Source: Tetrahymena thermophila SB210 (lineage: Eukaryota > Ciliophora > Oligohymenophorea > Hymenostomatida > Tetrahymenidae). From it: a stretch of DNA of 64,000 nt. The notes under the pieces were generated by a model. The model was given only the letters and a program-made list of their open reading frames with translations, was not told where the DNA came from and did not search any database. Below are positions 25,322 through 37,600 of the stretch, one piece after another (position 1 is the stretch's first letter; each line of letters opens with the position of its first letter). The stretch lies in assembly GCF_000189635.1 (NCBI RefSeq), contig NW_002476323.1, positions 131,419-195,418 on the forward strand, given 5' to 3'. Made by a program: the position numbers and the translations under genes.

Positions 25322-27808
25322 ATGTATTAATCATAAACAATAAAACCTGTGAAAAATCAATAACCTTAGATAGAATAAAATCTAACTCTTAATTCACAGC
25401 CTGCAGAATCGCAGTATTCAAAAAATAATTAGCAAAAGTCTTAGCAATAAATTCAACCAGATTAGAATAGTAATTTTTTAAGTTAGAAGCAGCAATAAAT
25501 AAGTTTAAATTAGATATAATAGATAAAAATCGTTTATCGATTTCGATATAGAATGTAAGGAGTCTGTAAGAAAAAGATAATAATATATTTTTTACAAGTG
25601 TAGAACCAGGGAATAGAGGTAGCATTTTGATGAGTAAATAAAAAAAGTAAGAAAATAACTTAAATGTTATTTCTCAAATTACAGAAACTTAAAATGAAAA
25701 TTAATAAACAGAATCTAAAAGATCTTATCTTCCAAACATTAATCAACATTCTTAACTACTTGTAGATACTTATATTGCAAATACTCAATCTAAAGATTCT
25801 GCTAATTTTCACTCGAATTAACCTAGTACTATACATACTAAAAAGATAATAGATTCTCATAAAGGTAAATAAATACCAAAAATATATATCCTTAAAAATA
25901 TTTACTTTAAAAACGTAGATTACGAAGATAGAGAACCACAATATTAAAGAATAAGAGATTTTAAAATAAAGGTTGAGCAAAAATAATTTTTATTTGAGGG
26001 ATTAAAATTAGTTTAATTTGAAATGTTTGTTATTAGAGGTAACTTTAATACATTCTATTAAAATTTGTTAAAAACTAAAATTTTATTTAGAGCCTGCTAT
26101 GTAAGGGATAGTTGTCAGAGACGTGTTAAAAATATTAGCTGATAAAGTTGTTTCTTTTAAAAATTACTTGATTGATAGGAATAAAATGAGAAAGGTAATT
26201 TTTTAATTTTGTGTTTTTAATATTTTATCTAATTTAAAACTCCTATATCTAAATAATACTCTTTAAAAAATGAATAATGAATTTAATTTCTAATCTAAAT
26301 AAATAAATAATAGGTTTTTGCATCTCTAAGCTACTCCACTAAAATTATAACAAATATTAAATTTGAGTAGTTGATAGGGTTACTAGAAAAGATAGCTATT
26401 ATAGTTACTTAAGGTAAGAACTATCTATTTATGCAAACTTAAATTTTTTTTTTTATTTATTTTTTTTATTAAAGATTTTAAAGATTATCCGGAATGTCCT
26501 AGTATTGGAGAGAGCCCTTTGGAAGAGTTTAGGAGGAAGAGTGAAGAGTACTTTAAAAAAATGACCTAGTATAAAGAGTAGGAAGAAGATTAGATAAAAA
26601 AATAAAATGATATGATTAATTTTACTTCACCAAAATACAGAGGAGGTATTTAAACAGGAAGTGATTCATTTTTATAAAATAACCATAGAAAAATTAACAC
26701 CACATCTAAACCTCAGCAGCATTAAGTTCTATAAACTAGAAATTCTATGATTGAATTTATCAAATTACCTTTAAGGTATAATTAATTAACTATAAATAAA
26801 CTAAATTTAGAAAATAAAAAAAATAAATAGATACGATAAGAGATATCCTTATTACAGGCCAGAAATAGACACTGTAGAATAAGAACCTTATGTATTTGAA
26901 GACAATATTTAAATATACGATAAAGTTGCTGACTATTTAAAAGAATGTATAGATGCTTATCGAATTATGTCAAGATAAAGAGAATTTAAACATCTTAATG
27001 AGTAAAATTGCGAGGAGCTACTCAAACTAGTTACATAGACTAGATTCTTCTTAAGTGAATATGGTGAGTAGCTTAGAATGTTTGAAAAAAATAATGAAGA
27101 TAAATTGAGATAATAGAAAATATACTAGTAAGAAAAAATTAGAAATGAAAACAGTTTATTAAATATTAGTAAAAGCTATACGTAGACCTAGCCACTACCA
27201 AATATTTAAGATGCTGTAGTTGATGAAAAAAAAGAAAGTAAAACTTTAGCAAAATATCTTTTTTTATTTGTTGGTAACGTAAATTAAATTTAATAAAGCA
27301 GATAAAGATAAAAACGAGAAACTTGAGTTTATTTATAGAGTCTAAAAGCTAACTAGCTTACTTTACAACAAATTTAATTACAAAAGGAATAAATTCTAGA
27401 CTCGGGAATCCAAAGTAATTCTCAATTAAGAGTAAATTCAAACCCTATTTATTACTTTTTCTTCTTATTATGGAATTTTTTTAAAATTACAAAATACGTT
27501 TTAAAAATTTATTTGAAAAAATTGAAATCATAATTATAACTTTCAACTAGCAAATTTGAAAAGGAGAAAGAACTTCTGCTTTAAAGTAATGATTTAGATG
27601 CAGCTATCAAGAGTAAAACAATAGCCGACAATAGGAAACTTGTAGCTATAAAGAGATTAAGGATAAAAGATGTAAATAACTTCATTTAAATTAATAAATT
27701 TAATTAAATAATTTATTTATTTATTAAAAGGATGTTAATGATTTAAAGTTTGGTAATTAATTGCAAGGAAGCTCTTATTTTAAAGCCTTCGAAACAAAAG
27801 ATTAATGA
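25322..27808 (+). CDS. Unidentified coiled-coil protein, multi-exon
   Basis: Not recognised. Proposed start MYQSQTIKPVKNQQPQ at 25322 leads into a Gln/Ser/Asn-rich, disordered N-terminus. From about 25560 onward the frame is secure: PKIYILKNIYFKNVDYEDRE, FEGLKLVQFEMFVIRE, MQGIVVRDVLKILADK and, after introns near 26040-26090, 26200-26312 and 26412-26474, DYPECPSIGESPLEEFRRK. Further introns lie near 26777-26830, 27277-27305, 27415-27550 and 27671-27731. The second half (YDKVADYLKECIDAYRIMSR, LVTQTRFFLSEYGEQLRMFE, FEKEKELLLQSNDLDAAIKS) is rich in charged heptads and should form coiled coil. TGA at 27806-27808 is the chosen end; another frame stays open about 100 nt further. A structural or cytoskeletal role is only a guess. 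Confidence 0.6.
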
Positions 27809-28405
27809 ATAATAAATTAAAAGTGTATATATAAAGAAAGTGAAAATCCTACTTAGCTAGCTATAACAGCGATGTTTAAGTGGGACTTGAAAGATTACAT
27901 GTGGAAAAATATTTAGATATTTTGAATCAAATATAATTTGTTAAGATAAATATAAATCTTACATATCTATTCTTCTTTTTCAACAACAGATTATATTTTT
28001 GTATTATAAAAGTTCTAATTTTACATGTTTTGATGGGCAGGATATTTATTTATTTATTGCCTGTAGGCTATTTCTCCTTCAAACCAGATAAGATTATTTT
28101 TAAAACAATCAATCTATCAATGAATCCAATAAGATTAATGAATGATAATATTGCGTTTAATTCAAGATGATGCAATCCGTCAAATACGTCTAATTTATAT
28201 ATTTATTAGCTTTCTATTAATAATATCGTCATCAAGTATTTTTAAAAGCAAATTATTTAATAAATAAATAAAGATTCCCAAATTTAATTTAAAATAATAA
28301 GATCATCAAATTTTAATTTTTTTGATACGAAAAATTAACAATATACATTCATAAAATATTGATATAAATCAGTAAAAAGTAGATATACCAATCAGATAAA
28401 ACAAA
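27809..28405. other. Intergenic, no gene seen
   Basis: About 0.6 kb AT-rich. The first 100 bp (to about 27905) is less AT-biased and may be 3' UTR or a last exon of the preceding gene. Confidence 0.5.
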
Positions 28406-30413
28406 ATGAGTAATCCCAAGTAAGATTTAGAAATATCTGAAGACCAAGTAAATTTTTTAGATTTATCACCATTAGAATTTCAGTATGGTCTTTTTTTGTG
28501 AACGAAATATTAAAATATCAACAATATTTCGTGCTGAAAGCCAATAACTAGCAATATCATATAAAACTATTATAAAATACTACTTAAAAAAAAAATAAAG
28601 GATGTCACCAAGAAGTTTAAGAGAGTTAATGAAAACGGTATAGATGAAGGAAATGATCATTAAAAGAAGCTTCACGATAACATTAATTCTATTTTTGATG
28701 AAGATAGGGAAAAATTTATCGGAGAATTTACTTGTAAAGATTATACTATTATTAGAGGATATATAAATGGTAATGGCAAACAACTTCGTTTATACTATAC
28801 TAAGCTTGAGCCTTTTGCAGTTAAGAAGGCAACCGTTTGTATAATCCACGGTTTTGGTGAGCACTCTGGACGTTTCTTACATGTGAATACTTTTTTAATT
28901 TCAATAGAATTTAAACAATACTAATTTTTTGAAGCTTCACTATGAAACATTTTATTAGATTTGAACTCTTATTTCTAAAATGCTTATTTATTTATGTTAA
29001 ATTAGATTGCTGATTAGCTTGCTAAGGCTGGATGCGTCGTTTAACTCATGGATCTTAGAGGATTTGGGTATTTATTTTGTTAAATTTATTTTTATTATTT
29101 TACAATAAATTTTTAGATATATTAAGAAATTAAGAAATAAACTACCTCATGCTTAAATTATTTTAATAATATCAAAAGTTACTCTGGTGGACCTCGTGGT
29201 GCTTCAACTATTGAAGAACTTCACTAAGATATTTAAGTTCTTTTAAAATAGGCTAACAAAGACTTGCCATTATATTTATATGGACATTCAATGGGAGGTT
29301 TGCTTGTGATTACTTTGGCAATGAGAAATCCTGTATTAAATATAGCAGGTGTCATAACTACTAGTGCATTAATTGGTTTCCCTAAAGACAGAAAGATGAA
29401 CTTTTTTAAGGCTTACTTAGTAAAGGCTCTTGGTAAGAAGTTAGAAGATATAGTTATTAATTCTATGATTCACCCAACAGCTTTAACTAAGAACAATGAA
29501 TATATTAAAAAGTGCTTTGGTGATCGTCTTATGATTCCTTTCTTAGGGTAAAATTATAATTTAATTATAGCATATGATTTAAGATTGTACTAAGATAAAT
29601 TAATAAAATTTGTTTGACATTCAAATCAATTCAATTTTTCTAAATACTAAATTTTATTTTTTAAAATCCAGAATGAATATGGCCAAGAGCATTCTTGAAG
29701 GCACAGAATACGTTCTTCCAAACGCTTTTAAATTCTCCTTCCCCTGTTTAGTCATTCATGGTCAAAAAGATATGGTTACTAATCACTATGATTCTATTGC
29801 ATTCTATAACAAATGTTCTAGGTAATAAAATATTAATTTATAATTAAAGTTATTTAATTAAAAAAAATTCTTTATAATTTATTGAAAAATATAAAAAATA
29901 TTTTCAAAATTAAAATTCCTTTCAGATTATTTCCAATTTTTTTCATTAAAAGCAGAAGCAGAAAAATATAAATTTTACAAAAAAATAAATAATTAAATAT
30001 TCTTGAAAATTAATAGTAAGGATAAGACACTTAAATTGTTTGAAAACGGTTATCATGAAATGTAACATGATGAAGAATGTGATGAATTAATTGAAACAGT
30101 AAAAGATTGGATTTTAAAAAGGGCTGATAGAGCTAAACCTTTAGGTAATTTATAACAAAAGTAGTTTAGTATTAATTTTATTGTAATAATAGGTTTGATC
30201 ACTAAATTGAAATGTGGATTAGAATCTAAAAAATAAGGAAGCAAAATAAAAAAATTCATAATTTTCTTAATTATAGCTGTCTATTGCTTCTACTTGTTCA
30301 AGTATTATTTATTTTCTCAATCTTAAATTTAACTTACAATTTTAACTAAAATAGGTTTAGAAATCATCCTCTTTTCAAAAAATCATTCAAATATTGGATT
30401 ATCTCTCCTCTGA
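28406..30413 (+). CDS. Monoglyceride-lipase-like alpha/beta hydrolase with C-terminal membrane segment
   Basis: Six exons join in frame to 433 residues: 28406-28447, 28601-28882, 29006-29067, 29179-29547, 29672-29821 and 30017-30413. The fold is that of serine hydrolases of the Hydrolase_4 / monoacylglycerol lipase family: HGFGEHSGRF (oxyanion loop), DLRGFGYSGGPRG, nucleophile elbow GHSMGG with Ser166, Asp285 in HGQKDMVTNH and His315 in ENGYHEMQHDEE. The triad is complete, so it should be active, cleaving monoglycerides or lysophospholipids. After the hydrolase domain the last exon adds about 90 residues with two hydrophobic stretches (about FSINFIVIIGLI and FIIFLIIAVYCFYLF), which could anchor it to a membrane; ordinary MGLs lack these. 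The first exon encodes only 14 residues. Confidence 0.9.
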
Positions 30414-30969
30414 TTAACCTTTATATTCAATACAAGATGTTGGGCTGATTGAATTTTTTTAATTTAACAATTAAAAGAAAAGATTTTATTGCATAATCTC
30501 TAGAAAATTGAAAAAAATAGAGTTTTTATTGCAATAATTAATTTTCAAAACAAAACAAATGTAAGCTAGGTTTAAAAATATAATTTATAGGATAAAAATA
30601 ATTATATTTTTTGCTTTATTGCTTGATGCATTTCAATTATATTTTATATGTTTTTGTAGGTTTTCAAGCAATTTAAATTGAGGCAAAATTCAGAAAAAGA
30701 AAATAATGCTTTTTATAAATTTCTTTTCCTTTTTTGTTGAAAAAAATTATGAAATAATTTATAATTAAATATTTAAATGGTTTAAAACCACTAATAAATT
30801 TTATGATATTTATAAACTTTTACTATTTTTTTGTATCTTGAAATTTGTTAGCCAACTTTTTTTAATTATAAAATTTTATTAAGGCTTTAATTTAACATCA
30901 AGTTATTGATAATAAAATATTGTTAGTAATTGCTTAATTAATAATATTAAATCAATTTATTGATTAATT
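30414..30969. other. Intergenic, no gene seen
   Basis: AT-rich spacer between two rightward genes; presumably the promoter of the following gene. Nothing recognised. Confidence 0.6.
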
Positions 30970-33907
30970 ATGAACCGGTTTAATTAATCAGATAAACAAC
31001 TAAGTGATACATGCTCTCTAAATAGTTCCTCTTCGTCATCTTCCGATTAGCCAATCTCTGAATCGGAAGAGTAAACTAAAGATCTCACTAATTTAAGATA
31101 AACTATTTATAATAGAAGCAATCTTGTTAAGCAATATCTTTAAAACAGATAAACATAAAAACTAAATAATAAAAATTAGAGCGATATTTACTCAAAAGTA
31201 TAAACAAATAAAAGTAATTTATCATTTAATGGTAAGCAAAGTGCACTTTAACAATTCTTACAGGATAAGGATGTAAGTTTAGCAGATGTTGGAAGAGTTT
31301 ATGAAAAAACTAATTACGGTAAATGGATGACAAACATTTAAAAAGATGATGTAAATTAATCTTATAATATTTCAATTTGAATTAACAATTAAATTTATTT
31401 AAAAAAAGATATACTAAGATCCATTAAAAAAAAAGAAAAACTCTTAGATACTGAAAGAATAATAATTAGACAATTTAATTTATAATAGAGCTGTAAGATC
31501 ATAATCAAGCGTCTCTGAGTATTATAACAGAAAGCTCTCTTCTATGAATGATTAGCTAAAAATTATGAAAGAAAAAATATTAAAAGAATAAATTCAAAAT
31601 TACAGCTCTTTAATTCATGCAAAAGGGAGTATAAACAGTCTAAAGTAAATGAGTTAATAAAATAAAGTTGAAATTAAAAATTATTAAGATGAAATTATGA
31701 ATAGATGCAATAGAGTAGACAGCTACTTTAACTATAAAAAAAATCATAACTTTCTTCCCAAAAGATCTTCAAAATCATTTTCTTTTACAATTCAGCAAGA
31801 CCCAAATTAGAACAAAAAGGCTACTTCACAAGATAAGAAAAATATAAATACTGAACAAAGCCAGCATGATATATCAACTATTAATGCTACTTCTGTTTTA
31901 ATTAATTAATCACAATTAATGGAAGAAAGGTCTATTCAAAGGCAAAGTTTGAATAAGGAGTAAATAAGAGAATCTTAATAATTTGACAACTTTCCTTCAT
32001 TTAATTCGAAGGAAATTTAATGCTTTTCTCAAAAAAATGACTCTCAATCACCTTTAAATTAAGAAAAAACTGATATCAGTAAATCAATCCTTGTTTAGCT
32101 TATCAAAAGACAGAATCAACCTTACTTAAATTAAAACAGTAAAAAAAACTAAGAAAAAAAAGTTTCAAATTAAAAAGAAAAATATTTAGATGCTGATTTC
32201 TCTCTTTCTCCCATCAAAGAAAATGTCGGCAATACTTAAACAGATAATAGAACAAAATTTCCTTAATTAAAAAATGAAAGATCTTTACCAGAAAAAAAAA
32301 TAGTTAAGGGGTTTAACAAGGGACTTGGGTAAAATCAAAACCAAAAGCTATAAAAAAAAGATATATCATTATCGCCACCTCCTTCCATAGGGCTTAATAG
32401 CACTTTTGCACCTGCAAGCCCTAGTTTAAGAAGTGTCTCTGATAAAAAAGGTAATCGTTTAGCATAATAAATTGAGAGAAAAATAAATAGATTAAAAAAA
32501 GTTCAAAGAATGAGTTAGCTATAGGTTAATGAAAATAGCCCATTTTAGTTTGGCTAAAGTGTATTTAATTTACAAGAGTAAGAAAAATAAAATGTTTTTT
32601 AGTCATCACTTCTGAATAAAGGAGTCTTTTCTAGCTCAAACAAAGCTAGATTATCTAAATAGTAAATGGTTGGAAGAAGTAGCTTCTAGGATTTTACAAT
32701 TGGAACTTAAAATTAGCAAAATTAAAGTAGAAACCTCATTAAAGAAGAAGATGATGATGAAAAAGATGAAACATATATTATTGGATTAAAAAATAACGAA
32801 AGTAAGAGGGGAAGTGTAAATCTTTTATAAACATCTGCATCCCAAGAAAAATTAAAAAGTATAAATTACAACAATGCTAACTAAAAATAGCTTAAATCTC
32901 AGTGTTCTATCAACTTACACGAAGACCTAAATAAACAAAAAGACACATTTAATATCTAATCTTAATTTGAAATTAAAGACTAAATCAATGAAATATAGCT
33001 TATCAGAAGAGATCCTCTTGAAAAACACAAAACAGGAAATACTTAACAAACTCAATTCTCTTTAAGTTAAAATATTATGAAAACTAGTCCTTCAAATTCG
33101 CCCTAGAATAGAATCAGATTAAACTCAGAAGTATCTCCTTCATAAAAAAACCCCAAGCACCTTTAATATTCAGACAATAAATAAAATTAAAATACTCTGA
33201 ATTTATCAGATTTTCTCAACAAAAGCTTTTAGTCTAGGCATAGAAGTGTATCAAATAATAATTTTAACAGTCCAATGTTATAGAATTAAATTTTATAAGA
33301 AGAGTCACATAAACTTAAAGAGTAATTGCCTGATATTACAAATTAGTTAATAAAGGCTATAGAAGAAGAATATGGAAAGAAGGAAAGCACAGATGTTCTC
33401 TATTTATTTTATTCATAATTACTTTAAGTAATACAAATAGAAATTAATGATATAGATTAAAACTTAAAATTTAAGTGGGATAAATAGCTTTCCGAAAGAA
33501 AAAAAATGCTTAGCCAAAAATAAACTGTAATTAAAGGTATGCAAAATCTAATATTAAGCTGCTGTCATGTAGATGAGGAAATTAAGAATGGAAATAAATA
33601 AATTCATGAAATGAAAAAGAAAGAAATTGGACAAATAAAAAATATTGACTTCTATTATGAAATTTTGTAACAGCATGATTTTCCTGATGAAGAAATAGGC
33701 AAAGTAATCCTACAAATGAAGCAGGTTGAATAAATTAGAGATAATGCAAATGCAAACCAATTCGTAAAAGATTATCGTTTTAACACTGTAAAAGATTAAA
33801 TGGATTCTAGTAAAATCCTTATGCAAGCTGATAGATAAGATAGATCTAAAAGGGTCAAAGAATTTAATCATTAAAGGAGACTAAGACACATTTAAAAATT
33901 ACAATGA
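30970..33907 (+). CDS. Unidentified 959-residue low-complexity / coiled-coil protein
   Basis: Two exons, 30970-31350 and 31409-33907, with a 58-nt intron (31351-31408) between codons. The translation is uninterrupted under the ciliate code and rich in Gln, Asn, Ser and Lys, many Gln from TAA/TAG. It begins MNRFNQSDKQLSDTCS followed by a serine run. Residues about 790-950 are more ordered: KAIEEEYGKKESTDVLYLFY, QIEINDIDQNLKFKWDKQLS and NIDFYYEILQQHDFPDEEIG have helical, coiled-coil character and probably form the conserved core. The middle is disordered with many SP/TP sites, as in regulatory or cytoskeletal linkers. No known domain was recognised. Confidence 0.82.
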
Positions 33908-34670
33908 ATAAATAAATAAACAAAGTAGATGAAACAAATAAATTTTGAAAATAATTAAAAAAATAATAATATTGAATAAATTGATATAGAATTAATGTAA
34001 ATCTTAGATTTAAAGTATATAAATATGATTAATTAATTAAAAAACAATTTAATTAAAAAATTTAACAACAAAATCTACTTTAAAAAGTGTATTTTATTTT
34101 AATTTTATTGTTTATTCATTCTCTAAATTTAAATTAAATTTTAATGAAAATTTTTCTGTTAAATATTTAGCAAATTTATATCAGTGTTTTATTTCAATAA
34201 ATTTTGAATTTAATTACAGATAAATTACTTACTCTCCACTTAAATTATTTTTTTAAAATTTTAATGTAAAAAAATAGATTTAATTTCACTAAAATTAAAA
34301 TAATTTTTAAATTATTTTTTATGAAATAATATTTGTGGTAGGATAAATATCAAATTTTAATCATAAAATAAAAGCTGTTTACACTTATAAAAAAGAGTTT
34401 AAAACGATATATAGAAGAGCTTTTTGTAAGATAGTGGTTGCTATTTAAGATGAGGAGTAATTATATTAAATATATGATATTTTTAAACAAATAGAGATGG
34501 TTATGAGTAATTTCTTTAGAAAAATTGATTCGATTTAATAAATTTATTTAGGATATATTATTTTCAATATTATAATAATTATTAATTTCTTTGTGTATTA
34601 ATTAATATTAATCTCACATTTATTTTTTAAGTTAAACTGACACTTATCAAATTTATCAAATCAATAATCT
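33908..34670. other. Intergenic, no gene seen
   Basis: AT-rich spacer before the large kinase-like gene. An ATG at 34451 leads only to a short frame ending at TGA, so it was not used. Confidence 0.55.
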
Positions 34671-37600
34671 ATGGGTAATAATAAAAAGTAAAAAGTAAAA
34701 AAAATACAATCTATTTATTTAATTAAATAAGTTGCTTATCATTTATTGAAAACCGCTTAAAAATATAAGATAATCAAAGCACTTATTAACAATTTAATAG
34801 CTTTTATAGTAGTACTAGGACCATACGTAAATCAAAAGAATTAAGTTCGTTAAACAAGTGAAAGGAAACAAACTTAGCAAATAAGTACTTAACATTAACA
34901 GTTCAAGGAATGAAATACAATGAAAATGCTTCTTTGCTTAATAAACAAGCAGATTAAAATGTCCTTTCATCTTTTACTTTTATGAATAGTTAGCAAAAAC
35001 TTAATTAAGAATTGCATTTAGGATTGAAATCGATGGGACAATCTTAAATTGTTTCTTAAAGAGAGATTCCATTAGCAAGTTAAGTTTGCAATAAAGAATA
35101 TTTCCTTTCAAGAACTATTAAACCTTTTTACAAAATGGTTATGAGTGCTGAGCAAAATCCAGAATCTGTTATGGTAAACTATTTGAGAGATAAGCGCAGC
35201 TATTACCATGATATCCTAAAAAATTTATTGATTAATTCTAACTTAAAAGCAGAACTTGCTGATAACATAAAAATGATTGAGGAAAAAAATCTTGATTATG
35301 TTTTTTAGGATTAAGAAGAGCTTATGGCTAATAATTAATTCAAAATAAATGAGAGAATAGAAAGAGAAATGGATAAACATATTAGGAGAAGCGTTCGTTT
35401 TACTAGCTTTTGGCCTGAGGTATGCATTTTCAAGAATATATTTGATCGAGCATCTTCTACTTTAGGTATGTTGGAGGGGTTTCAAGCAAGAGATAAATTT
35501 GTATATTTAAGCAAGTAAGGAAGAGATGATTGTGTCATTTAATGGAAATTTTTTGATACTTAGAGACTAGAAGAAGTTGTTTTGTAAAAATTTAACGTTG
35601 ATGCAAAATACTCATCTCACGACTTTAAAAAGCAACTAAGAATATTTGAAGTTTAAAGAAATTAAGAATATGAAAATTTACTGATTAATCATGATCCTTA
35701 AAGATTATAATTAACATTCTATAATGGTATGTGCCCTGTAACAGAGTTAAATCAATAAAAAAAAAGAAATGGAGTTTAATGGTCTGAAAGAGAGATATTA
35801 TTTATGATGTACTCCATCACTTAAAATTTAATTTATTTGAGAAAACAAAAATATTTTTATCAGGATATAAAGCCAGAAAATATTATAATATATAATATTA
35901 AAAAAGGATAATTTGGATTTAAATTAGCTAATTCTTATCAAACTGCTACAGGCATGCTTTGTACAGGAGGTACTAAGCAACTACATGGGGAAAGATGTTC
36001 ACTCTTTTACTTTGGTACTTTATGCACTAAAATTTTTTTAGATCCAAGAATATCATACAAAAGAAACAGTGGATTAGAGATTACAGAAAAAGATGTAGAA
36101 TAGGCTAATAATTATTCTATGGCATTAACTGTTCTTGAGATACTGATATCGAATTTAACTTCTAATGCAGCAGATTAAAATACATGTTATATAATAAAAG
36201 GTTGGAAAGAGAGAAGAATGAGGAAAAGATAATAGTAATAGCAACAATAAAGTAATTTATCAAGAAGAAAAGACAATTTTGAGTAAATAGAAGATTTTTC
36301 TGTTGAGTTTGATGAGCTAATAGATTATATTAAAGAAAAATATCCAAGAGTTTCTTAAATTTTAAGGGAAATTTTAGTGGTTAAATTTTAGCAAGACTTG
36401 CAAAACATCAAAACAAACAAATAATCACAACTCAACGAATAAGCAATGAACTATAAAGAAAGTACTTAGTATACTTTCAAAGATTTAAAGAGGTCTTTAA
36501 AAGATTTTGAGGAAAATTAGTAGCCTCTTTTTTTTGTTGATGACAAATAGCAATCTTTGTTTAAGCTAATAGAATCTAAGAAAAATTATTCTAGTTTGTA
36601 GGCTTGCAGTTTATTCCTACAAGAGCCATCAATAAGCTATATAGATTCCCCAGAGAACTAAAAAAACAGCAAATTAAATGATTATAATAAAAATATAAAA
36701 AAAGAAAATGAAGGACTCTAAGATAAAACCCAATAAAATAGCATTCCCTCAGAAGTTGTTAAAGATATTGGAAATATTGAAGTATTAGATTCTTTGGTTG
36801 ATGAGTTAGATTGCTGTTTTGCATTTGGTTATTTGGAAAGAGTTAGAATTTTAATTGAACTTGCTAAGAATATTTCTACTCCCAATTCAAGTTAAGTATA
36901 TAAATAATTTAATGAGATGATTGAATGGTATACAGCTAAATTATATATTGAGTGCAATAGATTTTATGATGCTGTTACTAAATTGGAGAATTTAAAAATT
37001 TAATTAGAGAAAAGATCAGCATAAGATGGACTTTTAAGGAATGTCAAGGAAAAGCTGATAGAAGCTTATTTTTCCTAAAATTTAGTCAAAAGTGGAATGC
37101 ATCAAATAAAAGATTTGATTTAATGTAGTACGTTTAATGGAATAAGCTTAAATAGCGAATATCTTTATAAATATGTATTAATTTATCTTTACATGACTTA
37201 AAATTACACTGACTGTTTAGTGATCATCAATAATATTTTGATACAGTACGAAAGTTATATTAGCTAAGATATTTACCATCCAATGATTGCTAAATGCATG
37301 AATTTAAGATTTATTATTTTATCTCAATAAGGAGATCATTTATAAGCCTTTAAGTAAGCAGAAGCTTACTAAAAATATGTTAGAGGATATTTATCTTAAG
37401 AAAAAGACTTAATGCATTAACCTTTAGCTAATAACTAAGTTAACTAGCTTCTTAATCAAAGTAGTTTAGTTGATAATTCTAATATAATGTAAAATTCTAT
37501 GCTTCATGAAAACTCTATTAATCATCAGTTTGAAAATTCAATTTTATTAAATAAATCTTCATAATATTTAAAATAAAATGAATAAATTGATTAGAATTAA

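Noticed and set aside
25113..25980. Three minus-strand frames of 74-78 codons, rich in Leu, Ile, Phe and Tyr.
   Set aside because: They lie antisense to the Gln-rich start of the coiled-coil gene, whose TAA/TAG Gln codons read as TTA/CTA on the other strand.
34451..34507. ATG upstream of the kinase-like gene that could be its start.
   Set aside because: Its frame hits TGA after 18 codons; the ATG at 34671 gives a model whose four exons join exactly in frame.
34827..34877. In-frame TGA near 34853 within kinase-like coding sequence, first read as a broken gene.
   Set aside because: A 51-nt GT...AG intron removes it and restores the frame precisely.
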